This document shows, piece by piece, positions 22,288-35,352 of a DNA stretch of 64,000 nucleotides. The notes beneath the pieces are model-generated. The model searched no databases, had not been told where the DNA came from, and was given only the letters and a program-made list of their open reading frames with translations. Position numbers and translations under genes: made by a program. Location: contig NC_084672.1 of assembly GCF_028389875.1 (NCBI RefSeq), positions 1,199,501 to 1,263,500 on the forward strand, given 5' to 3'. Numbering within the stretch: position 1 is the stretch's first letter; the number at the start of each line of letters is the position of its first letter. The stretch comes from Rhea pennata. Lineage: Eukaryota; Chordata; Aves; Rheiformes; Rheidae.

Positions 22288-22930
22288 CGCGGCCGGTCCA
22301 GGCCGCTGCCCTCCGCCCCGCGGCCGTTCGCCGCCCGACGCGCGTGCCGGCGAGGTCTGATTCAGCGCGGGGGCCGGGCCGCGGTGGGTGCTGGATGCTC
22401 TGCGGGTGCAAAACCCCCCAACCCGTCCCGTACGATGGGCGGCACCCGGCAGAGCTGCTGCCTGTTGTTTTGAGAACGTTTCTCTCGTTTTGCTGCGTTT
22501 GTCGTTCCCCGCGGCTGGCAGAGCGGCTCGGCCGCGCTGGCCCCCGGCGCCGCAGCAGCCCGGGATGGAGGCAGAAGCAACGGCAGCGGCAGCCTTATCG
22601 GCCGGGCGCTCCTGCGCTCTGTGCGCAACTCTGGTTCTTCAAGCGCGTGGAGAGCGGAAAAATCCCACCGCCCCTTTCTGCATAAACAAGAGGGATTTAT
22701 CATCCCGGAGCCCAGCGCCCGGCATCGGGACTAGCGACACTCCCACCGCTCTCTCGTCTCTTATCGCAGTGGCAGGTGCCGGGCGCGACCCGGCCAGCGA
22801 CGCCGTCGGCCCCCGGCCCGGAGCAACCCCGGGTCCCCGGTCCTGCGGAGAGCTCCGGGGAGCAGCAACGCGTGACGCTGGGCAGCGGTCACGCGCACGC
22901 CGCTGGACGGGCTCCTGCTTCGCCAGGGGC

Positions 22931-25900
22931 AGCTGATCGGTGACTTCCATCCTGTTCCCTTCCCCGCAAACGGCTCGAGAAAAATCTGTCTTCAGTGCTG
23001 GTTTGCTTTTTAAATAGGGCATTTCAAAACGTCTCTCGAGGTGTCAGACCGGTGTTTGTGAATTCCTGCCCGTGTGATACAGCTTGCAGAAACTCGTCCT
23101 CCACCTCTTGAGCTTTTAACAAGTCACCCGGGGAGTTCAGCGTTACTCTCTGCCAGCTCTGCCCTAAGTCAAGTCCGGTCCCTGTGCACCAGCTTCTTCA
23201 GCCGCTAAGCCTCGGCCGACAACCCCCGTCCCCTGTCCAGACGCGAGGGTGCTCAGCGCTGAAAGGAGAGCGAAGCCCTTTCTGTTGACATCTCAGTACA
23301 GTGCAGAACAGGACGGGGAGACGAATAGCAGTGCTGAGTTCAAGGGACTCCAGCTTTCGCTCTGTGCTCTCTGGGCTTCCTTAAGCATTGCAGTGACCCT
23401 GGGGATGGCTTGTGACCCTCTGGGACGGCTTGCGACCCTCCGCGAGGCTGCAGCCCGCGGATGCTCTCCAACGTTGTGTGTACATTTGGGAGCTCCTGGC
23501 TACCCTTGTGCAAAAGCTGCTCTGCTGGGAGCCTTCCCGCTCCTTTGGGTTTTTTTGTCCCTGCAGTGAGACACCAGGATGGAGGAGGCCAGGACCATCC
23601 CTCAGGGCTCGCGGCTGTGGGGTGGTGCTGAGGCCTCTCCGGGGTGCACAGCGTGGCCTGCGGGGCCCTGGCAGAGAAACCTGAGTCTCCACCCTGCATC
23701 CAACAGCTGTTGTCAGTCTCGATGTCTTCTTTTCAGCACCACCCTGGCCCAAAGCTGGTGGATCTCCATCACGCCCCAAATGAATGTGACAGGATTGCCA
23801 GTTAGAAATCCCTGACCTGTGCGAACCTTCTGTCTGAACCCAGCTGCAGGTGAAGGTAATGATCCTCTTCCTATAAGAGGGATAATTAGTTGTTTGAGCC
23901 TTTCTTGCTGCTTCTCGATTCATTACTCTCAGCAATTAGGCCTTGGGAGTGGCTGGGGAGTAGTTTCTTGTGTTTGTTCTTTCTCTTGGGAGTTTCATGA
24001 CAGAAGTTCTTCCCCATAATTTGGTCTGATGTGTCTCCACGCTACTAGCTGAACCTGTGTGGTAGCTGTAATCTCAGCTGCCCATGTGTCAAGTTGTATA
24101 AAATGATGGTCCTTCTGTAAAACCATTACCTGCAGGTGGACCTAAGGCCTGCAAATCTCCAGCTTCGTCTTTTCCGGGCTGTTTGCAAGGGGCCATCTTC
24201 TTTCCAGGAGATCTTCGTCTGATCTTCATGCAGCAGAGGTATCTCTAGTGCCTAAATGATACACTGCAGACAGGTGTAGTTGCATATGCTGGCTTTTCCA
24301 TCCTGGGAAAACTAATGAAATACAAAAACTAATTTTGATTCAGCAGTGGTGGGTCACAAGGAGTTTTGGGTGTTTTTTTTTTTTTCCTGAAAAATGAGAG
24401 GAAACCCATCTCCCCCAGAACAATCACAAGCTGGTGTCTGCTCCGATCACCTGGGGAGGTGGAAGTTAGTACCCTTCCCTAAGAACAGGGCAAACTGAGG
24501 TGTGAGGAGCTAAAAGGGGCTGGGCGGGCCACTGCCAGTGCCCGAAGAACATGGAACGGGCCAGAAATCTCACTTCTCTGGAGCTGGTGTTCTTCGGTCA
24601 CTGAGACCTGCTGGCAGTAGGTTTGGGGAGTTGTTCTCCTCTGCTCGGACACGCTGGGCTCCCTGCTTCTTTCCCAGTCCGGAGCTGCCGAGGTGCTGGG
24701 CAGGCGGCGGTGAGCGCTGCAGCAGAGGTGGGGTCTGGTGGAGCTGGGAGGGGAGCCCGGCGGACTGGCACACCACCCGTTGGCTTTCTGCGTGTGTAGT
24801 CACTGCAGAAGAGTGCATCACGCAGAGGTGACTGCAAGCTCAGTTGCCCTCCAGAGTGCTTCCTCTGGACTCCTTCCTTTGAGCTCCCTGGAACGTCTCC
24901 TGCCGCCGCCTCGAGTGGCGGCTCGCGCTGGGGTCCAATCCAGCTGGCAGGCAGGGTAGGAGGGGGGCGTTTGGAGCAAAGGCCCTGGTGCAGTGTGTCG
25001 CACAGCGCCCGGCGTCTGGTTACGCGGTCCCATCTGACCCTGCATTTGTATCTTGCCGCACAAGCAATGTAACAAAACACTGCTGGATGAAAAAACCTAC
25101 AAAACAGAAGATGTCCCAGAGCTGTGTCTGGTATGTTCTTGCCCCCCCTGCGTGGAAACAGGCTGGAGAGACGGGATGAGAACATTGCAACCGTTGGTAT
25201 GTTTCTACTTTTAACACGTCAAAGATCATGTCTGTAACCTGCTCTAATTTTAGGTTGCAGTCCATCTGAACTGGATTCCCAGCATGGAAGAATGTGCGCA
25301 GGTGTAAAATTAGATGCGTTATTTATGGGCCGGCGGTTACCAGTGCTCCATCACTAATAAGCGCAGTGAGCATCTGCGTCCGCGCTTCTGCTTCGCATGC
25401 TTCAGACCAATTGCCTACCACAGTTTTCCCACCACCAGGATTAGCCTGCAATCAAAATCTTGTTATCCAGGCAAAGATTTAGAGAGACAGGAGAAAAGGA
25501 AAACATTGCTATGCTTAGGAATTGATCCCTATTAGGATCAGTTAAACATAGTAGCTTTACATTCTTGGTGGCTTTGGCTGGCAAGACCTAGAAGAGCATG
25601 CTTAATCAGACAGGCAGAAAGTATAAATGGCATGTTTCTGGTCTCTGCCACAGTTGGAAAAAAGGATTATGTGAAAGAACTAACATGGAAATACTAATCA
25701 GCATTAGCTGTAGTCCAAATTCCATTATCAAGAATGCTAAATACAGAGGAGAAAAGTGCTCAGATTAGGGTGGCTTGGCAACAGATTCTCTTCCCCAATG
25801 CCTGGGTCTTGTGCTCTGGAGTTTAAGCTTCTATTTAAAACACACGTAATTTTCTTTCTCTAATTGGTAGGAACAACAAAAATTTCAAAATGCACAGAGA

Positions 25901-28900
25901 GTGCAGTGATGTGTGCAGCCAGCCTGGAACACTCTTCTGAGGACATATTAGAGCTGTAGCTCGTTAGAGTTAGCATAAACATCACTGCTAACTTATGGCC
26001 AAAGCAATTCAGCGTGCCAAAGAACTGTGTCATGGAGAGGCAGACAACTGAATGGGTTTGTATTGCAAGTGTTCAGCCTGAGTTGTTAATGTAACTCTGA
26101 AAGTACACTAGGTTTTTCTCCAGGACTCAGGACATGTAAACAGTAACTGTGCATGCAGAGCAAGATAAAAATCTCCATCCGTTTCCACTTACAGGCAACT
26201 ACAGCGCATCTGAACATACCTGACAATTTAACTGAACAAACATTGAGTTGGAAGGGCTCTTTCTGTTGCAGGAAAAGTATTTTGCAAAAGAAAAGAGTTT
26301 GCACCAGAACAGTGTCACCTGAGCTTTTTATTTTTATTTTTATTTTTTTTTTTGGTCTGGATTACTAGTTCAGTCCCTAGTTTAAATGCTTTTCGCTGCT
26401 TGCTTTATACTGACCCTTGTTTTCCAAGTCAGTGTAGCAAACATTTCTGAAGTAACCCAGACTCCTATGGTTTTCATTCCAGCTGGAAATTCAGGGAAGG
26501 TCTGGGCATGGAGCTGTCTGTGTGGAGTTGAATATGACATGAGGGAAATCCGAACAGCTGAGTTCACAGGACTCCAGCAAAATTGGAGGTAAAATGGGAT
26601 TTACCCATGCTTCTACCATTGCTTTTCACATGCTGTGCAAGGCTGATTTTCCTCCCCACCTGGAGGGCCCAGGCAGTGATGGCCCGCAATCATTCACAGC
26701 TGGGCCATCTTGCTGGATAGTTTACTGTTTAATAGGCACTTGCTGGGGAGATCTGTGAATGCTTCCCGAGACTGTATGTAAGGAGGAGTTTGAAAGTGGA
26801 AGCTGACTTGTTAGCAGGAACAAAGATGAATTCATCAATGGAGTTACAATGCATCTGTTCATTCAACTTGAGTAATTTGACAAACAATTATGTTTAAATA
26901 CACAAAACTGAAGAGAGATGGACTGTTTAACAAGGCTGGAGTCTCACCAGCTGTTAGCCCTGAAATTAGGCACCTAGTCTTGGAGCAAAACCTCCCTACG
27001 CAGTCAGTGAAGTGCGCCCTTCGAGAGCGAGTGAGCAGCCTGTGGGGGTTGCTGTCCTCAGGCAGACTCTGCATCCCCGCAGCACCGGAGTTTTCCACTG
27101 TCCAGACAGCGGCTGGTGCCTGCTCTGAGTGCACCCTGACACTTGGCGCCTGGAAATGCGTGTGAAAGGAGCACAGAGAAGGACTCTTTTCACAAAAGTT
27201 CTCAGGCTCTTTGGAGGTTTTGGCCCACGGATATTTTTCTCTCTCTTGCAACGTCAAGACTTTGAGAAAATGCATCCTTGAATAGCTCTGCAAGCACTGC
27301 AGCACAGACAGCGAGCTCAGGTTACGTGGCTGCAGAATAGAGTAAGCAGGTATTTTGGCCAGCTTCTCACTGCCTGGTTACTCTGTCCGGCATATTGCAG
27401 GGAAGCACAGGAATAAAGACACTGCGTGCCTTCTTCCAGGACTGGCCCAAGGGCTTGGATCTCTACTCTATAGTTAAATCCATTCACAGATTTCTGTATA
27501 GACTGCTGCCTAGCAGGCACCAAAGCTCCCTTTCCAGAATCGATTCCCATTTACAGGAAATTCATATTCTATTTACCATCAACCAGCAACCAAAGGGAGC
27601 AATAACTGCAGGGGAGAGATTTATCTTACACAGCTACCATGAAACCAGCATGTGCAGTTTAATTTATTTATTTAACATTGCAACGCCATGCCTGGATGAT
27701 TGCTAACCAGAGATTCTGCTTGTCTTGCCTCCTCATCCACCTAAAAAGAAAACAAGGATCTCTCCTGTGCTGACAGGCGTTCCCACAAGGAGACAAGGTG
27801 TGAGGGAGCCACTGAAGGTCAAAGGGCTCCAATTCCACTGTGTATCCATTTGAGCTTAAACAAGGCTCAGAGCTGTTGATGGTTCAGCCCCAGACATGAT
27901 CCATACAAGGGTATGACACTTGCTTGTCTCACGGAGAGAGCATTCCCTTTTCTAATGATGCCACAACAAAAGCTTTGGAAATTGTGGTCTTTGTTGCTTA
28001 TGAGCTTTTGTTTCCAGTGTAGCCAGCCAGCAAAACGGACCAGTGAGGATGGAGAAAGACATGCTAATAATGGACAGTTATTTGAGGTGTCTTTCTCTAA
28101 ACCTAAGTGGCATCTGTATGTCCTGTTGCTCCTCACAGACAGAGCATTTATCTCTCTGAAAATCTGTCTGAAACTGTTAGTGCTCAGATGGATTTGCACA
28201 CTATATGTATGCACAGAGACTCGTTCCTCTCTCCTTTTCAATGCAGTCATTAAACTGGAGTGAGGTTGCTCCCTGGCTAGTCTGTTCTATAAAGCACAGG
28301 AAGGCATTCAGGTCAGCTAAAGGTTTGTTCCTTTTGATCTTTATGTTTCATTAGTCTCATTATTTCTCTTTATCCTTTTATGTGTCTGTCTTCCCAGTTA
28401 CAGTATTTATACTGGGGCTTAAGCTACATGACCAAACCAGCCCATGAATGATGGAGCTGTGTCCTGCCATTGCCATATTTCACTTGCTAAGAGCCCCAGA
28501 AGCAATCATTCAGACACCAGAGGTTAGCGGTGCTCCCCTGGCCTTTGCTCAGAGCAGAATTAGATAACATGTGGCTGCCCAGGCAGAAAGTGTTGGATAG
28601 TTCAAGAGGAAAGAGGTAGCTTGGCAGAATGAAGCAATTCCTGCTGCTCCTCTTCAGTTCTCACCAGCTCTCTGCTGTGCGCCAGTCCGAGGGTGAGCTG
28701 CCTGTCAGGGAGTGCTTACAGGATGAGTTCAAGATCTCCACATATCCTAGTTCAAAGAGACTTTTCCACAGATGCTTATTTCATGTTTTCTGCCTCTACG
28801 GCCATCCCAGAATTGCTTTGCTAATCCACTGAGCCTTGTGGGACTACCTGGAGCTCTCAGTTTGCACAGTTTGCTGTTTCATTCTCTTATTTGAGAGCAG

Positions 28901-31900
28901 ATGTATCCAGGGTACCTCAGCATTCACTGAGACCCCCCTTACAGAAGTTTCTACATTTCAGGTGTTGCATTATCTGATCAGAGCTCCCACCTACTATTGC
29001 TGAGGGAGCAGTGAATCCCACTTTTATCTGCAGTGTAGGGAACCAGAATCTAATGCTTATGATTTTCTGATGTGAGAAGTAGTTCTCGGTATATCTCTTG
29101 CATATACTTCTATTTCTATGCAGCATTCACATCCATGGGTATGACTATAGTATGTGTTACACAGAATTCAATCAGTTTTCTGAAGTGATTACTGCAAGCG
29201 GTATGTGACGCACTGCATTTAGTTGCACTTGGAAATCCGTATTCTTTGTCTGTTGGAATATGCTGCTTAATTAATATAAATTGGAGATGCTGTGGACTAC
29301 AGTGCTAGAAACTTCACAGGTTTAGTGGCCGTTTCTCAGTACTGTAGCCTGATCACAACAATTTCACTTCTCTGAAGATGTATTAGCTTTCTTTCAGCAA
29401 CAGATGCGCTCAGCAAGCCTTGGACAGCCAGGATCAGATGCCTTTGCATGCTGAAGCTCCCTAGTTATATTTCAAAATCTCCCTTTTACAATTGGAACTA
29501 GAATCCCATGCAACCATGAAAATTAAATTAGCCACTTTTCTGCACATGTGGAAGCGGGGAAAAAATAATGAGTTGTTTTGTCTTGATCTTCTTTCACAGC
29601 CTGAGCTTCACCCACTTTCACTGCCAAAATAGGTTCTCTTCCTTTGGGGTGTTACCTTCTTTTGGGGTGTGTTTTAATCAGTAATGAATTGTTAGGACAG
29701 CTTGTTCTGTTGGCGCTCTTAAGAGGTAGGCAGCAGCCCTAGTTTCTACACCCACTTCTGACCTGACATGCAGCTTTGAAAAGGCATATCCCATCTCCAT
29801 TTCCATTTTCATTGCTGGCTTTTTGGTAACATGTAAGGCGTTCTTTAAGACAAGCATGGTCTTGCGCTCAGTCTGGGTGCTGTGCTTCGTGCACAGGGCT
29901 CCGTGTTTCCTGTGACTGCCAGGCACTGTTCTGAAATAGTCAGTAGTAATAAGCAGGAGCAGCCAAGTTGGCAGCTGAGCTTTTGTCAAATTCAGCTCTC
30001 GAGAGGCTGGCACATGCTTTGTTTCTCATAAGCTTGGCATCGTGCCAGACTGCTTCAGAAGCACAGCATGTAAACACTGGCTGTATAGAGATTTCCGTCC
30101 AAACATGTTTTCTCCCTTATCCTCTTTCTTGGAACCCAGAACAGAATGGGGGTAAAAGGAGCAAGATAAAAGCTTGGACACTCTTTAAGTGCTCTGAATT
30201 GGTTTGGCTCTGTGTTGTAAAATATTTCCTAGTGTTTGCTTATATTTATTTGTGCCTCCTCCCTGTCCCGAGCACAGTGGCAGAGCGACATGCAGTTGGG
30301 TTTGTGCACACCTTACCGGCACTTCTGGGAGGAGAAGCAGACGTATAGGAAGGCAGGTGTCACGCAGCAGGCAGAGCAGGGAGGCCTCTCCCAGGCTCCA
30401 GGATGTGTTTGGTGAACTGGCGACTGCTTGCAGGCTTTGCTTACGTGTAGTCATCTCTGCAGGCTGCTCTCAAGAGGAGGCTGGCATGGGCACTAGTCCC
30501 AGCTCAGAAAGGCACCAGACAAAGAGTGCCTCCATTGGTACACTGTGTCCTAGCTGCGAGTGTGGGTACAAGACAGGATGTAAGGAGTGCTACCAGAACC
30601 AGGCATCAGTGTGCTGTAGTATCTGTAACTCTTCGTGGGCTCAAGAGCAAAGAGAGATAAAATTATATCCTCCTCCTTGCATGATGTGCCAGGCATGGAG
30701 GTTAATTTATCCAGATGATTAAGGCAGAAAGCAATGCAGGAAGTGGCTGGGTAATTCAATGACCCAAATACAGAGGAAGGTTTTTCCCTTCAGTCTTGTT
30801 AGGATTTAATTTTTATGTCCTTATAACAAATTGATTGATAAACTAAGTGCTTGAAGAAGTGTAATACGTTGAGACTGATCTGTTTTTCCATCTTACAAAG
30901 TATTTGCGAACCAAAACTTTTAAAGAATCTTTTTGAAGAAAAATGTTGCCATGCAGTGATTTGTCTATAGTACTCCCCAGTAGGCTTCCTTATGTGGCTA
31001 CAGGGAAGATGTCATCAAGTGTAGGTGGGAGACAAGGAATCATAGTCCATAGGGAAAACTGCTGCTCAATTGTCTTTCCTGCTCATAGACTTAGAAACTA
31101 GCCTTGTGGTAGTTTGACTCTTTGATTCAAATATTTCTCCCTAAATTCTGAATGAGGGTGGAGAGAATTCCATAAACATTGCTCTTCTAATAGTGTAGAA
31201 ACCTCAGACCTTGGCACTGTAACTCTCTGCAAAACAAAACAAGAAAACAAACAAAAAAACCCCACCAAACAAACATAATGGTGAAGCTATTTCTTCCTCC
31301 TATCTCACTGCACAACTTGGCTCCAATTAGTTTGTCTTGACTGCTAGATGTGTAAGCCAACACTGCTTCTATTTCAGATGTACTTGCCAGAGATTAATTA
31401 GATCTCAGGCCTGTTAGAGGACAGGCCAGCAAATTCTGTGTTCCATTAACTCAGTACTTATCATACAAGTATTGCTGGAATAAATATACCCTTTGTGCTG
31501 AAATAAGTGAAGATTGTCACAAAAATGAAACATTTGTGCAGAAACAGAGTGTGATAGTTTGAGTTACATAAGCTGCTTGCTTCGATCAGATTTTAGGCAT
31601 GGTTACTGAAATGGCACTGAACATGTATTAGCGTGTGCAGTCCTGCTGTGCTCAGCAGTAGTTTGACAATACCCATGACTGACCACCCATAGCAGCAAGT
31701 AGTGTGGACAAAGGCTACCCTGCATATGATACTACTGATGCTTTACACTGCAGGGGCCTCTAATGGGCACCTACCAAACTGTCACTGTACATGTAGACGT
31801 AAAGTGAATGTCAGTGATGGTTCCAAAGAAACCTGCAGTTTGAAGGATAAAGTCAGAGAAACAAGTGAAATGGAATAGGGGAGGCAGTGGAACAAATATT

Positions 31901-34600
31901 CAGCAGGAGTTGCAAACTCCCATTTGGTTTGCATTTGTCAGTAGTGAGCCGACCTTATCTAACCACTGTCAGGTTGTGCTCAGCTGTTTATACCTCAGCA
32001 AATATGATCTAAAGTAGATTAGCTGGAACCTTCCTCACTTACGAGACAGTTGGGAGTAGGTCTGACCAGAGAAGTGGCAAATGAGGCAACAGAAGCCAAG
32101 ACTTGGTAATAGAGTGATGTTGAGAATGTACTGCAGAACAAGTGAAGGTATATCTAGCTAATAGGCAGATGGCCCATGAAGATGATTGATGATGTATTGG
32201 GAACTACACGCCAATATACTTAGCAGCAACAGTCTGGATTATTCTGAGGGGCAAAGTGAGAAGCCCAAAGAAAGAAACTGTAGCAGATGCACCCTGCAGT
32301 CAAGGAAGAGTTTTGGCACAATAGCCAGACAAAAGGCCAGAACATAGAGTTCTGTGCAGAGCGCACTGTTCGGTCCCTGCTTGGATTGATGCCTCAAAGG
32401 TAAGGGCTGCAGTACGTGCTAGGGAGACAGCAAGATTAGCTGGGTTCCCTCCTGAAATGTTACAGCCTGGATGCAGGTCAAATGTACAAGTCAGTCCCTA
32501 GCAATATAACATGAAACATCTTGTTCTATTGCTGACACACACAATGCCAGAGATGAAAGATGGTGTTCAGATAGGGAGCTTTCTGATTCATCAGGAGCAA
32601 AGAAAAGTAGAAGGCTCTGTTCAGGCTGATCTGGCTCAGTGCTAACTTCACTATGTCTTGCTGCTCTAGTCACATCTCTAATCTGACTGTGCCAATGATC
32701 ATGACCTGTTTGTGTGGAGGAATCACTCCCTTCTCCAAGTCATACTAGCCTGAGAGGCGTCAGACACTGTGGGTTGAATTAATAGTGCAGGGAAGCTATT
32801 GCAAGGGGCACAAGGGCATTGCTTTGCCTGGTGCAGAGCTGGCTAGTGAGAAACATGGCATGATTATCTGGGACAAACTTCACCCTCTGTTGAGCCTGGC
32901 AGGAGGAAGCTTGCTCACAACAAGGCAGATGCCATCCTTGTGATGCAGCGGCTGCAGAGCCCTCGAAAGAGCAGAGATGCAGCTGATTGGTGCGCACACG
33001 TGTACGTGTGTGATTGCCTGGCAGCAGGGAATTGCTCCGGGATTGGTTAGGCTCTTGGAGTTGCTCTTCCCAGACTGAAACGATAGCAAGGGATTATGTT
33101 TTTAAGTTCTGCCTTCCCTTGTACTCAAGGGAATCAGAAGGAGATTTCTTTAAACAGCATAAAGTTGGTAGAAGGAGGAGAAAGCTATAGCTCTGTTAAC
33201 TTGGTCCTGAAAATCAGTTAGTAACTATTTTTTAGAATTGGAACTTTTGGGAATAAAAACTTATTTTAATGAACATTTTTTTTTTTTTTTTTGGGCGACA
33301 TCTTGGCAGACAATGGTTCTAGTCTGAACAACTCAAAACAGTCTTTCTGCCCCAGGTCAGACTGGTGCTGATGCTGGGACTTAGCCTTGTGCTCTAGAAG
33401 CATGGGTTCATGAGTGGACATGAACACCGCACACTCGTGTTTGTGCGTGTCCTTATGCAAGCACCCCTCTGAGGTGCTGTGGCCTGGGTGCGCTCTAGGA
33501 ATTTGCTGTTTCAATTCTGTACCTAGCTAGCTAAAGGAAACTATTGCTCCTATTGCTATAGACAGAAAACAACAAGGGAATCCTGATCCCATCTGTTTCT
33601 AGCTGCAGTTGTCATTTTATCCATCATGTCATGTCGACTTGTGCCAAGCAGAGTCAGATTAACTGTGCCAGCACTGACATGCTGGCAATACCAGGCTGAA
33701 TTGGTGGCAGCCAGCGCTCGAAGGAGACTCACAGGCCTTTGAGAGCAGGAGTGGTGCTGCTGGCTGAATGACAGAGAGGTGTCAGCAGGTGGTGATGTCT
33801 GCTCTGAGGAAAAGCTGGTCTTGAAGTTTGTCTCATCGTCTTGAAAACGTGTGGCTGGCAGTGTCGGTAGGAGGAAAAAGTTCCTGAAAGAAAGAGGAGA
33901 GGTTGCCTCAAAGATCAGCTCTCTACTAAACAGGAGGGAAACTCCGAAAGCATTAAATGGAGTTCAAAGCCTGAACATCTTTTCTCTGAGAAATTTAAAC
34001 CCTTATTAGACTTGGTTTGTCTCAGGGTCTAGAATTGTCTGGGAAGGACTTCCATTTAAGAGCAGATACTTTCTACTGACACTGATATGCATAAGAGAGG
34101 ACCTTTGATAGTCTGAAGTTATTCCTATCTTTGAGTTTTTCCAGTATATGCATAAAGATACTTAGTATCTTTTCCTCTGAACAGGCCCCCTATAAGGAAA
34201 GCCAAATGTTCGAATTATGGTTTGCCCAAAGTGATTAAAGGGCAGTGATGTTTACCTTTGACTCCACTTATGTTAAAGAGGGAGATGTATACCAATTAAA
34301 TAGTTCTGATCTAGCTGTAATAAGCAAGGTTTTACGGAGTTTAAGCCCAATCCTTGTGTTGTAATTAAATACTCTCCATAACCGTGTGACCTTAAACTTC
34401 CTGGTGCTGCACCATTGTGTGCTACTGGACTGCGAGTGATGTGATGAAAAGGAGCCGTTAAACAGCCTTCAGGCTGAACACAGCTGTGACATAAACAAGC
34501 AAACTGCCACCCTCAGACATTCCTTGCGCGGAAGAAGGGAGTCAACTACATATCTTTAAAGGCTGCCTCCTCTCAGCTTGACAGAGCCCTCGCAAGGAAG
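22931..34600. other. Intergenic region between the orphan CpG island and the UACA promoter
   Basis: About 11.7 kb with no recognised gene. GC content stays moderately high to about 25.2 kb and then falls. Short ATG frames with signal-peptide-like starts (26386-26592 and 28629-28832) and a Cys-rich frame (30486-30722) are noted as findings but not supported as genes. Simple repeats include an A/C-rich patch near 31225-31275 and a T17 run at 33276-33292. Confidence 0.75.
33276..33292. repeat. Poly-T run (17)
   Basis: An uninterrupted T17 in intergenic sequence, possibly the remnant of a retroelement tail. No adjacent element is recognisable. Confidence 0.9.
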
Positions 34601-35214
34601 CGCATCCTCCTGCTGAGGAGGATGGCGAGGGCAGCAGTTGGGTTGCATTTTCCGCCCCTGGCAGGTGTGTACGGACCTGGCACCAGGGCTGGGAGTTCTG
34701 CCACCCCTCCGGCCGCCCGCTCCCAGGGGCCGCCCTGAGCAAGGCCTCTCAGGGAGGCGGCAGCCCGCTGCCGCAGGCTCCCAGGGCGCAGGCATGTGCC
34801 AGGGCAGGTTTTCCCCTGCCCCCAGGGCCGTTTGCTTGGGGGTAGCTGTGGAAAAGCCCCTCGGGGCGCCGGGCCTGCCCCGGGGAGTCTGGAAAAGGGG
34901 GGGTGTTGCCATGGCGCCGCCCTTCGCGGGCCGTCGCCCTCTGCCCCCTGCCCTTTGCCCTCTGCCCCGGCAGCGCCCCCTGCCGGGCGGGCGGCACACG
35001 CAGGTGCGGCCGTCACCAGGTGGGCGGGGCTCCGCCAAGGCCCCGCCCCAAAGCGACTAATTCCCCCCCCCCAACCAGGTAGACTTTAAAACGAGGAAGT
35101 CCCTCCCCCGCACAGCGCGGTGATTGGCCGTCGCGCCCGAGCGCGCGGGCGGCGATTGGCTGCGGCGGGCGGGGGCGGGGCCGGGCGGAGGTAAGGGTGC
35201 CGCGGCGGGGGGGG

Positions 35215-35252
35215 CCCGGCCCGGCCCGGCCGTGGCGGCGGCGGCGGCGGCG
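35215..35252 (+). repeat. CCCGG and GGC repeats in the UACA 5' leader
   Basis: About four CCCGG units (35215-35232) are followed by a run of about six GGC triplets (35234-35252), just before the start codon and probably in the 5' UTR. Such G-rich leaders can fold strongly and slow translation. Confidence 0.85.
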
Positions 35253-35295
35253 GGGGGTGCGCGCGTCCCGCTCCCGGCCGCGCCCGGGACCCGCC

Positions 35296-35352
35296 ATGAA
35301 GAGCCTCAAGTCGCGCCTGAAGAAGCACGAGGCGGTGATCGGCGGCAGCGCG
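35296..35352 (+). CDS. UACA: UACA coding exon 1
   Basis: 19 codons, MKSLKSRLKKHEAVIGGSA, starting at an ATG in good context (GACCCGCCATGA). The donor GTGGGT at 35353 leaves phase 0, matching exon 2. The basic MKSLKSRL start is shared by UACA and relatives. The segment between it and the DWNKYDD block looks shorter than the Ala-rich human version I recall. Confidence 0.92.

Larger units (their letters stand above)
21270..22930. promoter_or_regulatory. Orphan CpG island (about 1.7 kb)
   Basis: GC content and CpG frequency rise sharply compared with the flanks. The stretch is dense in CG words and GC-box-like motifs. Islands of this size in birds usually mark promoters, yet no known first exon is recognised on either strand. 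Long open frames here (for example 21927-22685 on + and 20979-22040 on -) are what GC-rich DNA gives by chance, and their translations are Ala/Arg/Pro-rich with no domain. A strong splice-donor motif (TCTGG|GTAAGT, intron starting at 21579) suggests a possible + strand noncoding first exon. Confidence 0.7.

Noticed and set aside
20979..22685. Several long open frames on both strands (up to 353 codons)
   Set aside because: They lie in a CpG island where stop codons are rare. They overlap in several frames, and the translations are low-complexity Ala/Arg/Pro/Ser with no domain.
23249..25265. Many overlapping open frames of 60-195 codons in moderately GC-rich DNA
   Set aside because: They overlap on both strands, have no family resemblance and no consistent splice structure, so they look like chance frames.
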